Shown here piece after piece: positions 6,962 to 14,392 of a DNA stretch of 51,131 nucleotides. Each line of letters begins with the position of its first letter. The stretch's first letter is position 1. Both the position numbers and the translations under genes were made by a program. Source of the stretch: Nonomuraea sp. MG754425 (GTDB lineage: Bacteria; Actinomycetota; Actinomycetes; Streptosporangiales; Streptosporangiaceae); contig NZ_SSXE01000049.1 of assembly GCF_021699195.1 (NCBI RefSeq), forward strand, positions 1-51,131, written 5' to 3'. The notes beneath the pieces were generated by a model. It was not told the DNA's origin and made no database searches. It worked only from the letters and a program-made list of their open reading frames with translations.

Positions 6962-9397
6962 TCACCCCTCCGCCGGGGTGATGTTGAAGTTGTCGCGGAA
7001 GACGTTGTCCGGGTCGTAGCGGCGCTTGAGCGCGCGCAGCCGTCCCAGCGTGGGCTCGGGGTATGCCTCCAGGAGGCGCTCGGGACGCCGGTCGGTCTCG
7101 AAGTTGATGTACTGGCCGGAGAAGTGGCCCAGCATCCCGTCCCACAGCTCGTCGAGCGCGCGCCGGCCGGGGCCGAAGGCCACCAGCGAGAAGTTCGCCG
7201 AGCGGCCCGCGTACGCGGTGGCGTCCGGGGGCACGTCGGAGGCGGCGCCGCCCACCGAGCGCACCTGGAAGAAGTACACCCGCCCGCTCGCGACCAGCCG
7301 CCCGGCCGCGGCGGACAGTTCCGGCGTGAGATGGTCGGCGAGCCCGGACCTGGTCACCGGCTCGCCCTGGGCGTCGTGGACGGCGTGCGGCACGTGCATG
7401 ATCGCCTCGTACGGCAGGATCTGGATCGAGTGGTCGAGCAGCGGCGCGGCGGCGGCGATCGGCTGCAGGCGCTCGATGATCGTGCCGGCGTCGCCGGAGT
7501 CCACGACGGCCATGATCTGGCCGATGAGCGGCTGCCCCGGGCGGGCCTGCCCGATGATGAGCGAGCTGGTCAGGTCACGCGGGGCGGCCTCCATGGCGGC
7601 GCCCCAGCGCTGGAGGAAGCCCGCCGTGTCGGTGGCGTCCACCACGAGCTGGGCGAACCCGATGTCGCCCACCTCGTCGGCCTCGAACTCGAACGCGGTC
7701 ACGATGCCGAAGTTGGCCCCCGCGCCGCGTACGCCCCAGAACAGCTCGGCGTGCTCCCGCTCGTCGGCGCGCACGCGGCTGCCGTCGGCCAGCACCAGGT
7801 CCACGGCGCGCAGGTGGTCGATGGTCAGGCCGTGCTCGCGGACGAACCAGCCGATGCCTCCCGAGGTGGCCAGCCCGCCGACGCCGACGCCGCCGTGGTC
7901 GCCGGAGGTGAGCGCCCAGCCGTGCGGGGCGAGCGCGGCGGCGACCTCGCTCCAGCGCGCGCCGGGTTCGACGCGGATGCGGCGGGTGTCCTTGTCGAGC
8001 ACGTCGATGGCGTTGAGTCGGGACACGTCGATGACGATGCCGCCGTTGTTGGTGGAGCGTCCGCTGATGCCGTGCCCACCGCTGCGTACGGCCAGCTTGA
8101 CCGGCTGCGTACGGGCGTAGCGGACGGCCTGGCCGACCTCGGCCGGCGTGCCGGGGCGCAGGACCAGTCCGGGGGATCCGCCGCGCAGGTACGTGGAGCG
8201 GACGCGCGCGAAGGCGGCGTCCCCCGGCTCGACGGCCGACGCCGCGAGGGCGGCGGGGATGGCGTCGTAGTCGATGCCCTCGCGGCGCTGCCGGCGGACG
8301 AACAGGCTGCGCGGCGCACCGGGCCGGGTGGTGGGTAGCGCGGCGCGCAGGGCCGGGGCGACCTCCGTGGCGAAGCGGCGCAGGGTCTCGGGGTCGTCGG
8401 TGGCGAGGATGAGGGTGCTGAGGGCCTCATGCCGGACGAGCGGGAGCAGGTCGGCCACCCACTGCTCCGGCGGGCCGGTCAGGAAGCCGCCGGGGGCGGC
8501 GGTGAAGCGGCCGGTGAGGTGGGCGAGGCGGCTGATCTCGCGCGGGTCGCGCCCGGCCGCGCGGGCGGCCTCGTCGATCAGGGCGTTGGCCGCCGCCAGC
8601 TCGTTCCGGAAGGCCGCCGCATCCCTGGGAACCTCAAGGTCGTCCCTGGGAGCCACCTCCGGAGCGTTCCGGGGAGCCACCGCCGGGGCGTTCCGGGGAG
8701 TGGCCGCCGGGGCGTTCCGGGGAGCCACCGCCGGGGCGTGGCGGGGAGCGGCTGTCAGCTCGTCGTTGGGGGCGGCCGCTGTCCCGGGGGTCTGAGTGGT
8801 GCTCTCGCCGCCCGGCGCGAGCAGCCAGCCGTCGGCCTTGGCGGCGGCCAGGCGCAGCACGCCGGGGTGGGTGTCGCCGGCGACCCAGATCGGGATGTTG
8901 TGCGCCGGGGCCGGGCCGCGTTCGGCGCCCGCGACGCGGTGGTGCTCCCCGTCGTAGCGCAGCGGCGCGCGCTCGTGGGTGGCCCAGATGCCGCGGACGA
9001 CGTCGATCGCCTCGCCCTGCGCGGACGGCGGGCCGGCGGCCGGGGTCAGCTCGACGCGGCCGTCCGAGAGCAGGTCGAGGGCGGCGGCGGCCCGCGCCGC
9101 CACGGCGGGGTTGCCGGCCGCGCCCGCGAGCAGCCGGACGCGGGCGGTCCGCGCGGCGATCCAGCTCAGCGCCGTCCACGGGTCGGCCCCGCCGGGCTCG
9201 TCGCGCAGGGACACGACGTCGTAGCCGAGTTCCTCGGCGAGCAGCGCCCGCTCGACCACCGCCTCGGGCGCTTCGCCGCCGGGGGTGAGCAGCACCCCGA
9301 ACCGAAGCGGACGACCGTACCCGGCCGCGAGCTGCCCGGCCGTGGGCTGCCCGGCCGTGGGCTGCTCAGAAAGCGGCTGCTCGGGCATCTCGCTCAT
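6962..9397 (-). CDS. Fused LLM-class flavin-dependent oxidoreductase and BBE-type FAD oxidoreductase
   Basis: The 811 residues carry two enzymes in one chain. Residues about 30-360 are an LLM (luciferase/F420-dependent) TIM-barrel domain, paralogous to the protein of the upstream gene (shared KADGWL, PAPAHN and IWVAGD-type motifs). Residues about 390-811 are a PCMH/BBE FAD oxidase with VRSGGHGISGR (flavin His about 442), a GGIGWFVREHGL loop, and a C-terminal YDPDNVFRDNFNI. A Pro/Ala-rich stretch of 8-residue repeats (about 200-258) interrupts the LLM domain where the paralogue has a short loop. The start overlaps the upstream stop as ATGA with GGAGG at spacing 7, so translation is coupled. 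No frame break separates the domains. Confidence 0.82.
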   Translation of the reverse strand: MSEMPEQPLSEQPTAGQPTAGQLAAGYGRPLRFGVLLTPGGEAPEAVVERALLAEELGYDVVSLRDEPGGADPWTALSWIAARTARVRLLAGAAGNPAVAARAAAALDLLSDGRVELTPAAGPPSAQGEAIDVVRGIWATHERAPLRYDGEHHRVAGAERGPAPAHNIPIWVAGDTHPGVLRLAAAKADGWLLAPGGESTTQTPGTAAAPNDELTAAPRHAPAVAPRNAPAATPRNAPAVAPRNAPEVAPRDDLEVPRDAAAFRNELAAANALIDEAARAAGRDPREISRLAHLTGRFTAAPGGFLTGPPEQWVADLLPLVRHEALSTLILATDDPETLRRFATEVAPALRAALPTTRPGAPRSLFVRRQRREGIDYDAIPAALAASAVEPGDAAFARVRSTYLRGGSPGLVLRPGTPAEVGQAVRYARTQPVKLAVRSGGHGISGRSTNNGGIVIDVSRLNAIDVLDKDTRRIRVEPGARWSEVAAALAPHGWALTSGDHGGVGVGGLATSGGIGWFVREHGLTIDHLRAVDLVLADGSRVRADEREHAELFWGVRGAGANFGIVTAFEFEADEVGDIGFAQLVVDATDTAGFLQRWGAAMEAAPRDLTSSLIIGQARPGQPLIGQIMAVVDSGDAGTIIERLQPIAAAAPLLDHSIQILPYEAIMHVPHAVHDAQGEPVTRSGLADHLTPELSAAAGRLVASGRVYFFQVRSVGGAASDVPPDATAYAGRSANFSLVAFGPGRRALDELWDGMLGHFSGQYINFETDRRPERLLEAYPEPTLGRLRALKRRYDPDNVFRDNFNITPAEG
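8650..8750. repeat. 24-bp tandem repeat inside the LLM domain
   Basis: Four copies of a 24-bp unit are marked by GGAGCGTTCC/GGGGCGTTCC/GGGGCGTGGC at 8661, 8685, 8709 and 8733. The unit length is a multiple of three and encodes 8-residue Ala-Pro-Arg-Asn-type repeats. The copies differ by only a few bases, which suggests recent slippage expansion. A second short repeat (15 bp, GQPTA) lies at the N terminus of the same gene near 9330-9366. Confidence 0.8.
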
Positions 9398-10317
9398 CGC
9401 CCGGCCTCCGGCGTGCCGGCCCGCTGGGCGCGTTCCCCGGCCACCAGCTCGCGCACCGCGGGCGCGACCTCCTCGCCGAACGTCCGGATGACCGCGCTCT
9501 CGTCGGCCATGAGGATGTAGCCGGACAGGCCGTACTCCAGGGCGAGGACCGCGAGCTGCTCCGCCCACTGCGCGGGCGGGCCGGACAGCAGCCGGTCCCC
9601 GGATCCGCCGAAACGCCCGGTGATGTTGAGCAGCCGGCGGATCGCGGCGGGCTCCCGGCCGGCCTCGGCCGCGGCCTCGTCGATGATCGCGTTGCTCTCG
9701 GCGATCTGGTCCAGGCTCTGCAGGTACGGCAGCGAGGGCAGCCAGCCGTCGGCCTTCGCGCCGGTCAGGCGGAGCATCCTCGGCTTGTACGCGCCCAGCC
9801 AGATCCCGACGTCGTGCGCCGGTGCGGGACCCCGCTTGGCCCCGTCGACCTGGTAGTACGTCCCCTCCAGCCGGAACAGCGACCGGTTGCCCGCGTCCCA
9901 GACGCCGCGGATGACGTCGATGGCCTCGCTGAGCGCGTCCACGGCCTGCCCGGGGGTGAGCCGCCGGCCGCCCATGGCCTCGATGGCGTCCCAGAAGCCG
10001 CCCGCGCCGAGGCCCAGCTCGAACCGGCCGCCGCTGAGCAGGTCGAGGCTGGCCGCGGCCCTGGCCAGGGTGGCCGGCGGGCGGAGCGGGAGGTTGACGA
10101 CGTTGCCCGACAGGTGGATGCGCTCGGTCCTGGCGGCGACGTACGACAGCAGCGTCCAGGTGTCGAGGAGGGCGGGCTGGTAGGGGTGGTCCTGGAAGGT
10201 CGCCAGGTCCAGTCCGGCGGCCTCGGACTCCTGTGCCAGCGCGACGACCTGTGCGGGTGAGGCGTTCGATGGGGTGATGAAGGACCCGAACAGCAGGTCG
10301 TGCCCGTAGTCAGGCAT
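9394..10317 (-). CDS. LLM-class flavin-dependent (F420/FMN) oxidoreductase
   Basis: This 307-residue TIM-barrel oxidoreductase belongs to the luciferase-like monooxygenase family. The family uses reduced FMN or F420; which one cannot be decided here. Typical segments are DLATFQDHPYQPALLDTWTLLSYVA, LDLLSGGRFELGLGAGGF, RGPAPAHDVGIWLGAYKPRML and IDEAAAEAGREP. GGAGGAG stands at correct spacing before the ATG at 10317. Its stop is embedded in the start of the fused LLM-FAD gene (ATGA), so the two are made together. This supports a two-step or heteromeric oxidation. A MarR gene lies 123 bases upstream on the same strand. Confidence 0.88.
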   Translation of the reverse strand: MPDYGHDLLFGSFITPSNASPAQVVALAQESEAAGLDLATFQDHPYQPALLDTWTLLSYVAARTERIHLSGNVVNLPLRPPATLARAAASLDLLSGGRFELGLGAGGFWDAIEAMGGRRLTPGQAVDALSEAIDVIRGVWDAGNRSLFRLEGTYYQVDGAKRGPAPAHDVGIWLGAYKPRMLRLTGAKADGWLPSLPYLQSLDQIAESNAIIDEAAAEAGREPAAIRRLLNITGRFGGSGDRLLSGPPAQWAEQLAVLALEYGLSGYILMADESAVIRTFGEEVAPAVRELVAGERAQRAGTPEAGR

Positions 10318-10411
10318 GGTGCGCTCCTCCTCCGCCGAAGCGAGGCAGATATGTTGTGGAGCAGACTATCTCCGCCCCAGACGAGTTGCACAACAGCCGA
10401 TTGCGTACCTA

Positions 10412-10435
10412 AATTCCATGCGCGTGCAAGGAATT
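10412..10435. promoter_or_regulatory. Candidate MarR operator ahead of the LLM operon
   Basis: AATTCC and GGAATT are perfect arms around 12 bases that contain inner TGC/GCA symmetry (20 of 24 positions symmetric). It lies 5 bases after the MarR stop and 95 bases upstream of the LLM start. A second, wider inverted pair, TGTTGTG (10352-10358) and CACAACA (10389-10395), is nearer the start. Binding by the adjacent MarR is inferred. A terminator role for the MarR gene is the alternative, but no T-run follows. Confidence 0.45.
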
Positions 10436-10440
10436 GCGGC

Positions 10441-10944
10441 TCAGCGCCCGTCGGAGAGCAGTTCCTCGGCCACGTCACACGGGTCCGTGGCCGGCTCGAT
10501 GTCGCGCACGGCGCAGGCCACCCGGCGCAGGAGCGTCCTGAAGGTGTCGCGCTCGGCCGCGTCGAGCGCGCCGAGCAGGCCGTCCTCGGCCGCGCGCACC
10601 CGCCGCTCCAGCTCCCCGAACGTGCGCGTGCCCGCCCCGGTCGCCACGATCCGGCGCTGGCGGCGATCGGCCGGGTTGAGCCGCCGCTCCACCAGCCCGG
10701 CCGCCACCAGGTCGTCGAGCAGGTAGGTCAGCACGGTGCGGTCGATGCCCAGGTGGGCGGCCAGGGCGAGCTGCGTCGGGTGCGCGCCGCCGACCACGGC
10801 GGCGAGGGTCTGGTAGCCGCGCGGGCCGTGCGGCAGATCGCCGAGCACGGTGACGACCGTGCCCTGGTAGGCGCGCAGCAGCACGCCGAGCGTCCAGCCG
10901 AGATCGTCTCCGGCGGGGACGCCGTCCGGCCGCTCGGTAGTCAT
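10441..10944 (-). CDS. MarR-family transcriptional regulator
   Basis: This 167-residue winged-HTH dimeric repressor type is recognised from HPTQLALAAHLGIDRTVLTYLLDDLVAAGLVERRLNPADRRQRRIVATGAG. That stretch contains the recognition helix and the beta-wing with the conserved D-x-R-x-R pattern. A C-terminal helical dimerisation part follows. It is encoded just upstream of the LLM oxidoreductase pair, with palindromic sequence between, so control of that pair is the natural inference. The ligand is unknown. The ATG at 10944 is preceded by AGGA. Confidence 0.87.
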   Translation of the reverse strand: MTTERPDGVPAGDDLGWTLGVLLRAYQGTVVTVLGDLPHGPRGYQTLAAVVGGAHPTQLALAAHLGIDRTVLTYLLDDLVAAGLVERRLNPADRRQRRIVATGAGTRTFGELERRVRAAEDGLLGALDAAERDTFRTLLRRVACAVRDIEPATDPCDVAEELLSDGR

Positions 10945-10981
10945 GCGGGCATCCTATCCGCGGCCTTCGTCACCTCCCCGC

Positions 10982-11026
10982 CGGAGCCGTCTCAGCCCGG
11001 AGCCGTCTCAGCCGGAGCCGTCTCAG
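10982..11026. repeat. Three tandem copies of a 14-bp unit
   Basis: CGGAGCCGTCTCAG occurs at 10982, 10998 and 11013, separated by one or two bases. The last copy covers the deaminase stop codon, so read on the minus strand each copy carries CTGA. The copies lie between the deaminase and MarR genes. Function unknown; replication slippage is the simplest origin. Confidence 0.75.
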
Positions 11027-11499
11027 CATGTCGGCAGGCGGTGGTGCAGGGCGCGCACCTCCTCGACGTACCGCGGCACCGGGCCCTCCACCGCGACGCC
11101 GGGCGCGACGGCCCGGATGGGCAGGGAGCTGAGCGGGCTCGGCGGCGCGCCGCGCTCCGCGCGCCACTGAGCCAGGTGCTCCCTGGAGGTGGCGTAGACG
11201 ATGCGGCCGAGACCGACCAGGGCGTGCGCGGCGGCGCACATCGGGCAGTGCTCGGCCGAGGTGTACACGGTCGCCGCGGCGCGCTCCCCCGGCGACAGGT
11301 TCGCCGCCGCCCACCGGGCGATCGCGAACTCGGGGTGGCAGGTGCGGTCGATCGTGTTCACCCGGTTGCGCTCCTCGAACAGCACCTCGCCCGAGGGGCC
11401 CGTGAGCACCGAGCCGAACGGCTCGTCCCCGGCCTCGAGCGCCTCGGCGGCCAGGTCCACGCAGCGGCGCAACCGCCGCAGGTCCGTCTCAGTGATCAA
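11023..11499 (-). CDS. Nucleoside/guanine-deaminase-like zinc deaminase
   Basis: This 158-residue enzyme is of the cytidine/deoxycytidylate deaminase superfamily. Zinc ligands and catalytic Glu are visible: HPEF (His55, Glu57) and EHCPMCAAA (Cys85, Cys88). FGSVLTG and the C-terminal YVEEVRALHH resemble guanine deaminase or related purine/pterin deaminases of about 155 residues. It is the last gene of the ten-gene operon and presumably removes an amino group from the imported heterocycle or a breakdown product. The start is a TTG at 11499, 11 bases inside the acetamidase gene, with AAGGG at spacing 6; no ATG is available before the conserved core. Confidence 0.82.
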   Translation of the reverse strand: MITETDLRRLRRCVDLAAEALEAGDEPFGSVLTGPSGEVLFEERNRVNTIDRTCHPEFAIARWAAANLSPGERAAATVYTSAEHCPMCAAAHALVGLGRIVYATSREHLAQWRAERGAPPSPLSSLPIRAVAPGVAVEGPVPRYVEEVRALHHRLPTC

Positions 11500-12529
11500 G
11501 AGCGGCCCTTCCCCCGGACCCGCCGCCGGGCGGGCCGGCGAGCAGCGTCTTGGAGACGCGGCAGTGCACGCCCTGGACGATGTCCACGACCTGCGTCAGG
11601 GAGAAGTCGCCGGCCCCGCTGAGGTAGAGGTAGGCGTCGTCCGCGCTCATCCCGGCCACCTCCCCCAGCAGGTGGACGGCCTGGCGCACGCACTGGCGCA
11701 TGGCCTCGCCGAGGTCCTCGTCCAGGCCGAGCGTGATCCACGCGTCCGGCGTCTCCACCAGGGGCCAGAGCGTGCCGCCGGCGGGCGGGCGTTCGACGGA
11801 CAGGCGCACGGTCGCCCGCAGCGAGCCCTCCAGCGCGGTCAGCGCGACCTCGCCGTTGCCCTGGGCGAAGTGCGGATCGCCCACGTAGAACCCGGCGCCC
11901 TCGGTCTGCACCGGCAGGTGCAGCGTGCTGCCCGCGGTCAGCTCGCGCAGGTCGAGGTTGCCGCCGAACGGCCCCGGCGGGATCGTGCCGAGCGCCTCCT
12001 CGCCCGCCGGGGTGACGCCGCACAGGCCGAGGAACGGCCGGACCTCGATCAGCGCCTGCCCGCCCCGGTGCGCGAAGACCGCGTGCCGCCCGTCGGGGGT
12101 CAGCGAGCAGAACCGGCTGACCAGCGGCTTGCCCGGCAGCTCGCCGGGCAGCGCGCCGCGCCCGTGCCGGCTGGAGATCACCCCGTAGGGCACGCGGGGC
12201 CGGAGGTCCAGGAACTCCACCCGCAGCCAGTCCCCCGGCCGCGCCTGCCGCACGTGGACGGGGCCGAGCACGAGATGCGGGCCCAGCACCGGGCCGAGCC
12301 CGGAGGCGGCGATCTCGGCCGCCTCGTCGAGCACCCCGGCCTCGGGCACGCCGAACGCGCCGAAGTAGGCGACCGGGTCGCGCCCCTGGTCGGGCATCAG
12401 CCCCTCCTGCGACACCGTGTCGAAGACGACCACGTCACCGCTGTCCACCTCCAGGACCGGCGCGCTCCGCCCGGTGGGGAGCGCGCCCCAGGAGACCGTG
12501 CCGGGGGCGCAGCCCAGGTGGTGCCTCAT
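11489..12529 (-). CDS. Acetamidase/formamidase family amidohydrolase
   Basis: This 346-residue protein fits the FmdA/AmdA family, metal-dependent hydrolases that release ammonia from formamide or short amides. Recognisable parts are PVLEVDSGDVVVFDTVSQEG near the N terminus, LVLGPVHVRQARPGDWLRVEFLDL, TLHLPVQTEGAGFYVGDPHFAQGNGEVALTALE (the family's metal-site region with GDPHxAQGxGE) and DAYLYLSGAGDFSLTQVVD. Its start overlaps the stop of the upstream gene (ATGA). In this operon it probably performs the terminal amide cleavage that yields ammonia and a small acid. The true amide is unknown. Confidence 0.84.
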   Translation of the reverse strand: MRHHLGCAPGTVSWGALPTGRSAPVLEVDSGDVVVFDTVSQEGLMPDQGRDPVAYFGAFGVPEAGVLDEAAEIAASGLGPVLGPHLVLGPVHVRQARPGDWLRVEFLDLRPRVPYGVISSRHGRGALPGELPGKPLVSRFCSLTPDGRHAVFAHRGGQALIEVRPFLGLCGVTPAGEEALGTIPPGPFGGNLDLRELTAGSTLHLPVQTEGAGFYVGDPHFAQGNGEVALTALEGSLRATVRLSVERPPAGGTLWPLVETPDAWITLGLDEDLGEAMRQCVRQAVHLLGEVAGMSADDAYLYLSGAGDFSLTQVVDIVQGVHCRVSKTLLAGPPGGGSGGRAALDH

Positions 12530-12921
12530 CGGACGAGCCGCCCGGCCAGGTACTCCCGCCAGCCGCCCGGCTCGATGATCTCGGTGACGCCCGGCAGGCC
12601 CGCCGGGTCCGACCGGCAGACCATGCTGAGCGAGCCCCGGCCGTCCTCCAGCTCGATCACGGACAGCTCCAGCTCGGACGGCTCCCTGGGCAGCAGCCGT
12701 TCGCGCAGGTCGGCGTAGGAGATCTCGTACGTCTCGCCGGGCACCCCCCAGCCGCCGGAGCCGGCCGGCAGCAGGCCGGGGAAGGTGTCGTGGAAGGAGT
12801 AGAACCGGTAGCGCGGCGCGGTGCGCGCCTTCCCGGTGAAGCGGGCCACGGCCAGGGCGTCGTTCAGCTCACCGCCGCTCATCGCCTGACCGTTGACGAA
12901 CATGGTGACGTGCTGATCCAT
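12526..12921 (-). CDS. Stand-alone allophanate-hydrolase C-terminal-domain-like protein
   Basis: These 131 residues resemble the C-terminal domain of allophanate hydrolase (AtzF/DUR1,2 type; gamma-glutamylcyclotransferase-like fold). Features are FVNGQAMSGGELNDAL, APRYRFYSFHDTFPGLL, GVPGETYEISYADLRERLLPREPSELEL and a closing GGWREYLAGR. In characterised allophanate hydrolases that domain acts on a carboxylated urea intermediate. Here it stands alone without the amidase part. The ATG at 12921 overlaps the GntR stop by one base (TGATG), with AGGAG 8 bases upstream. Its place beside amidase and deaminase genes supports a role in urea- or ureide-type nitrogen release. Confidence 0.72.
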   Translation of the reverse strand: MDQHVTMFVNGQAMSGGELNDALAVARFTGKARTAPRYRFYSFHDTFPGLLPAGSGGWGVPGETYEISYADLRERLLPREPSELELSVIELEDGRGSLSMVCRSDPAGLPGVTEIIEPGGWREYLAGRLVR

Positions 12922-13547
12922 CAAGGACGCTCCTCAAGCGTGGAGTTGCCGTGCCCGCGCAGCGCGTGCACGCGGACGGCGGTGACGGCGCGTTCGGCGT
13001 CGCCGCTGGACAGGTCGTCGAGCAGGGCCCGGTGCTGCGACACCGGCTCGTGGCCGGGCTGCTGGACGTAGTCGTCGGTGGGGTACAGGAACGCCTGGCG
13101 TTCCAGGAAGCCCGAGGTGATCGTGGAGAAGGCCGTCCGGTTGATCGCCATGTGCAGGTCGAGGTGGGCCATGGAGAACTGCGGGCCGCCGACGCCGTGC
13201 TCCTCGATCGCCCGCGCCAGCGGGTCCAGCAGGGCGTACAGGGGCGCCCAGTTCACCCGGTCCGCCTTCGCCGCCAGCAGGCCGGCGGCCACCTGGTCGA
13301 AGGCCACCCGCAGCAGGTGCATCTCCGCCCTGGCCTCGGCGTCGAGCTCGACCACGGTCAGGTGGCCGCGGCGCACCCGCAGGACGAGGCCGTCGCTGGC
13401 CAGCCGCTGCAGCGCCTCGCGGATCGGGGTGCGGCTCACGCCGAGGTCGTCGGCGATCTGCTCCTCGACCAGGCGGAAGCCGCCGGCGTACTGGCCGGTG
13501 GTGATGCGCTGGCGGAGGTAGCGGTAGACCCGCTCGCGTACGGTCAC
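12921..13547 (-). CDS. GntR-family regulator, FCD (FadR/VanR) subfamily
   Basis: This 208-residue regulator has an N-terminal winged HTH: VYRYLRQRITTGQYAGGFRLVEEQIADDLGVSRTPIREALQRLASDGLV. The FCD ligand-binding bundle shows the metal-binding pattern as far as LDLHMAIN and SQHRALLDDLSSGDAERAV. The start is a GTG at 13547 overlapping the AroE-like stop (GTGA). It is embedded inside the catabolic operon, so it is co-transcribed with its likely targets. The TTGGATCCAA palindrome at 19099, ahead of the first operon gene, is the best operator candidate. The inducer is probably the transported compound or a metabolite (inference). Confidence 0.86.
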   Translation of the reverse strand: MTVRERVYRYLRQRITTGQYAGGFRLVEEQIADDLGVSRTPIREALQRLASDGLVLRVRRGHLTVVELDAEARAEMHLLRVAFDQVAAGLLAAKADRVNWAPLYALLDPLARAIEEHGVGGPQFSMAHLDLHMAINRTAFSTITSGFLERQAFLYPTDDYVQQPGHEPVSQHRALLDDLSSGDAERAVTAVRVHALRGHGNSTLEERP

Positions 13548-14392
13548 CGCAGCGGCGCCTTGGCCCGCGCCCTGACCAGGGCCGCGCGGCAGGCGTTGGT
13601 CACCCGCTGCATGTACGTGCCGGACATGACGCTCATCCCGGCGCGCAGCGCCAGGCCCTGCAGCGCGGAGGTGCGGTTGTTCAGGTCGAACAGGCGCCCG
13701 CCCGGCGCGGCGATCGCCTCGAACGGGAAGGCGAACGGGTGGCGCTCGGAGTCCTCGGTCTCCCCCCAGGTCGTGGTGTTGACGATCAGGTCGGCCGGAC
13801 GGTCCAGGTCGGCGGGGGCGACGGCGTCGGCGTCGTACTCCCCCGCCCAGGCTGCCAGGGCGGCGGCGTCGCGCGCGCTGCCCGCCAGCCGCGCCCCGGG
13901 CCAGGCCCGGCGTACGGCGTGCGCGACGGACCCGGCCGAACCGCCCGCGCCGAGCACCAGCACGGTGGCGGGCTCCCGCCCGGCGAGCAGGGTGTCCATG
14001 GCCGCCCAGGCGGCCCAGCCGTTGGTGTTGACGCCGGTCATGCGCGCGCCGTCCCTGACGATCGTGTCGATCACCCCGGTGGCCGCCGCCCCGGGGGTCA
14101 CCTCGCTGACGAGCCCGGACACCGCCTTCTTCCAAGGGCTCAGCACGAGGGCGAGGTCCCAGTCGGCGGCGACGAGCTCACCCGGCGACGCGTACGCGCG
14201 GGCGGAGGCGACCTCGATCCGCGCCCGTTCCATGGCGTCGCGCAGCAGGCTGCCGGACACGGCGTGCGGGGCGGTGGTGCCGATGCCGGCCAGCGCGGCC
14301 GTCACCGGGCCGGGCGCGCCGTGCGCCAGGCCGGCCTCCTCCAGGCAGCTCTCGACCGCCCGGCTCAGGTTGTCAGGCACGTTGTCAGGCAC
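13544..14392 (-). CDS. AroE-like (shikimate-dehydrogenase family) protein lacking the catalytic Asp
   Basis: These 282 residues have the AroE layout. An N-terminal substrate domain is followed by an NAD(P)-binding domain with VLVLGAGGSAGSVAHAV (about 144-160) and IVNTTTWGE. The catalytic Lys region appears as LVLSPWKKAV (Lys88/89). The partner motif NTDxxG is changed to NTNGWA (122-127), so the dyad Asp is Asn. The SxSPxxHN shikimate-binding motif near the N terminus is not visible. It is therefore unlikely to be a housekeeping shikimate dehydrogenase and may act on an operon intermediate. The start is GTG at 14392 or the second GTG at 14380, created by a 12-bp duplication. Confidence 0.74.
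   Translation of the reverse strand: MPDNVPDNLSRAVESCLEEAGLAHGAPGPVTAALAGIGTTAPHAVSGSLLRDAMERARIEVASARAYASPGELVAADWDLALVLSPWKKAVSGLVSEVTPGAAATGVIDTIVRDGARMTGVNTNGWAAWAAMDTLLAGREPATVLVLGAGGSAGSVAHAVRRAWPGARLAGSARDAAALAAWAGEYDADAVAPADLDRPADLIVNTTTWGETEDSERHPFAFPFEAIAAPGGRLFDLNNRTSALQGLALRAGMSVMSGTYMQRVTNACRAALVRARAKAPLR
14369..14392 (-). repeat. 12-bp tandem duplication over the AroE-like start
   Basis: GTGCCTGACAAC is repeated twice without spacing, giving MPDNVPDN and two in-frame GTG start choices. The outer copy overlaps the upstream stop by 8 bases. Neither has a strong Shine-Dalgarno. Confidence 0.75.

Noticed and set aside
8650..8750. Regular repeats considered as a CRISPR-like array
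   Set aside because: There are no unique spacers: the units are contiguous 24-bp copies in frame inside a coding region.
13544..14392. Housekeeping shikimate dehydrogenase (aroE)
   Set aside because: The catalytic Asp is Asn, the shikimate motif is not visible and the gene is inside a catabolic operon.
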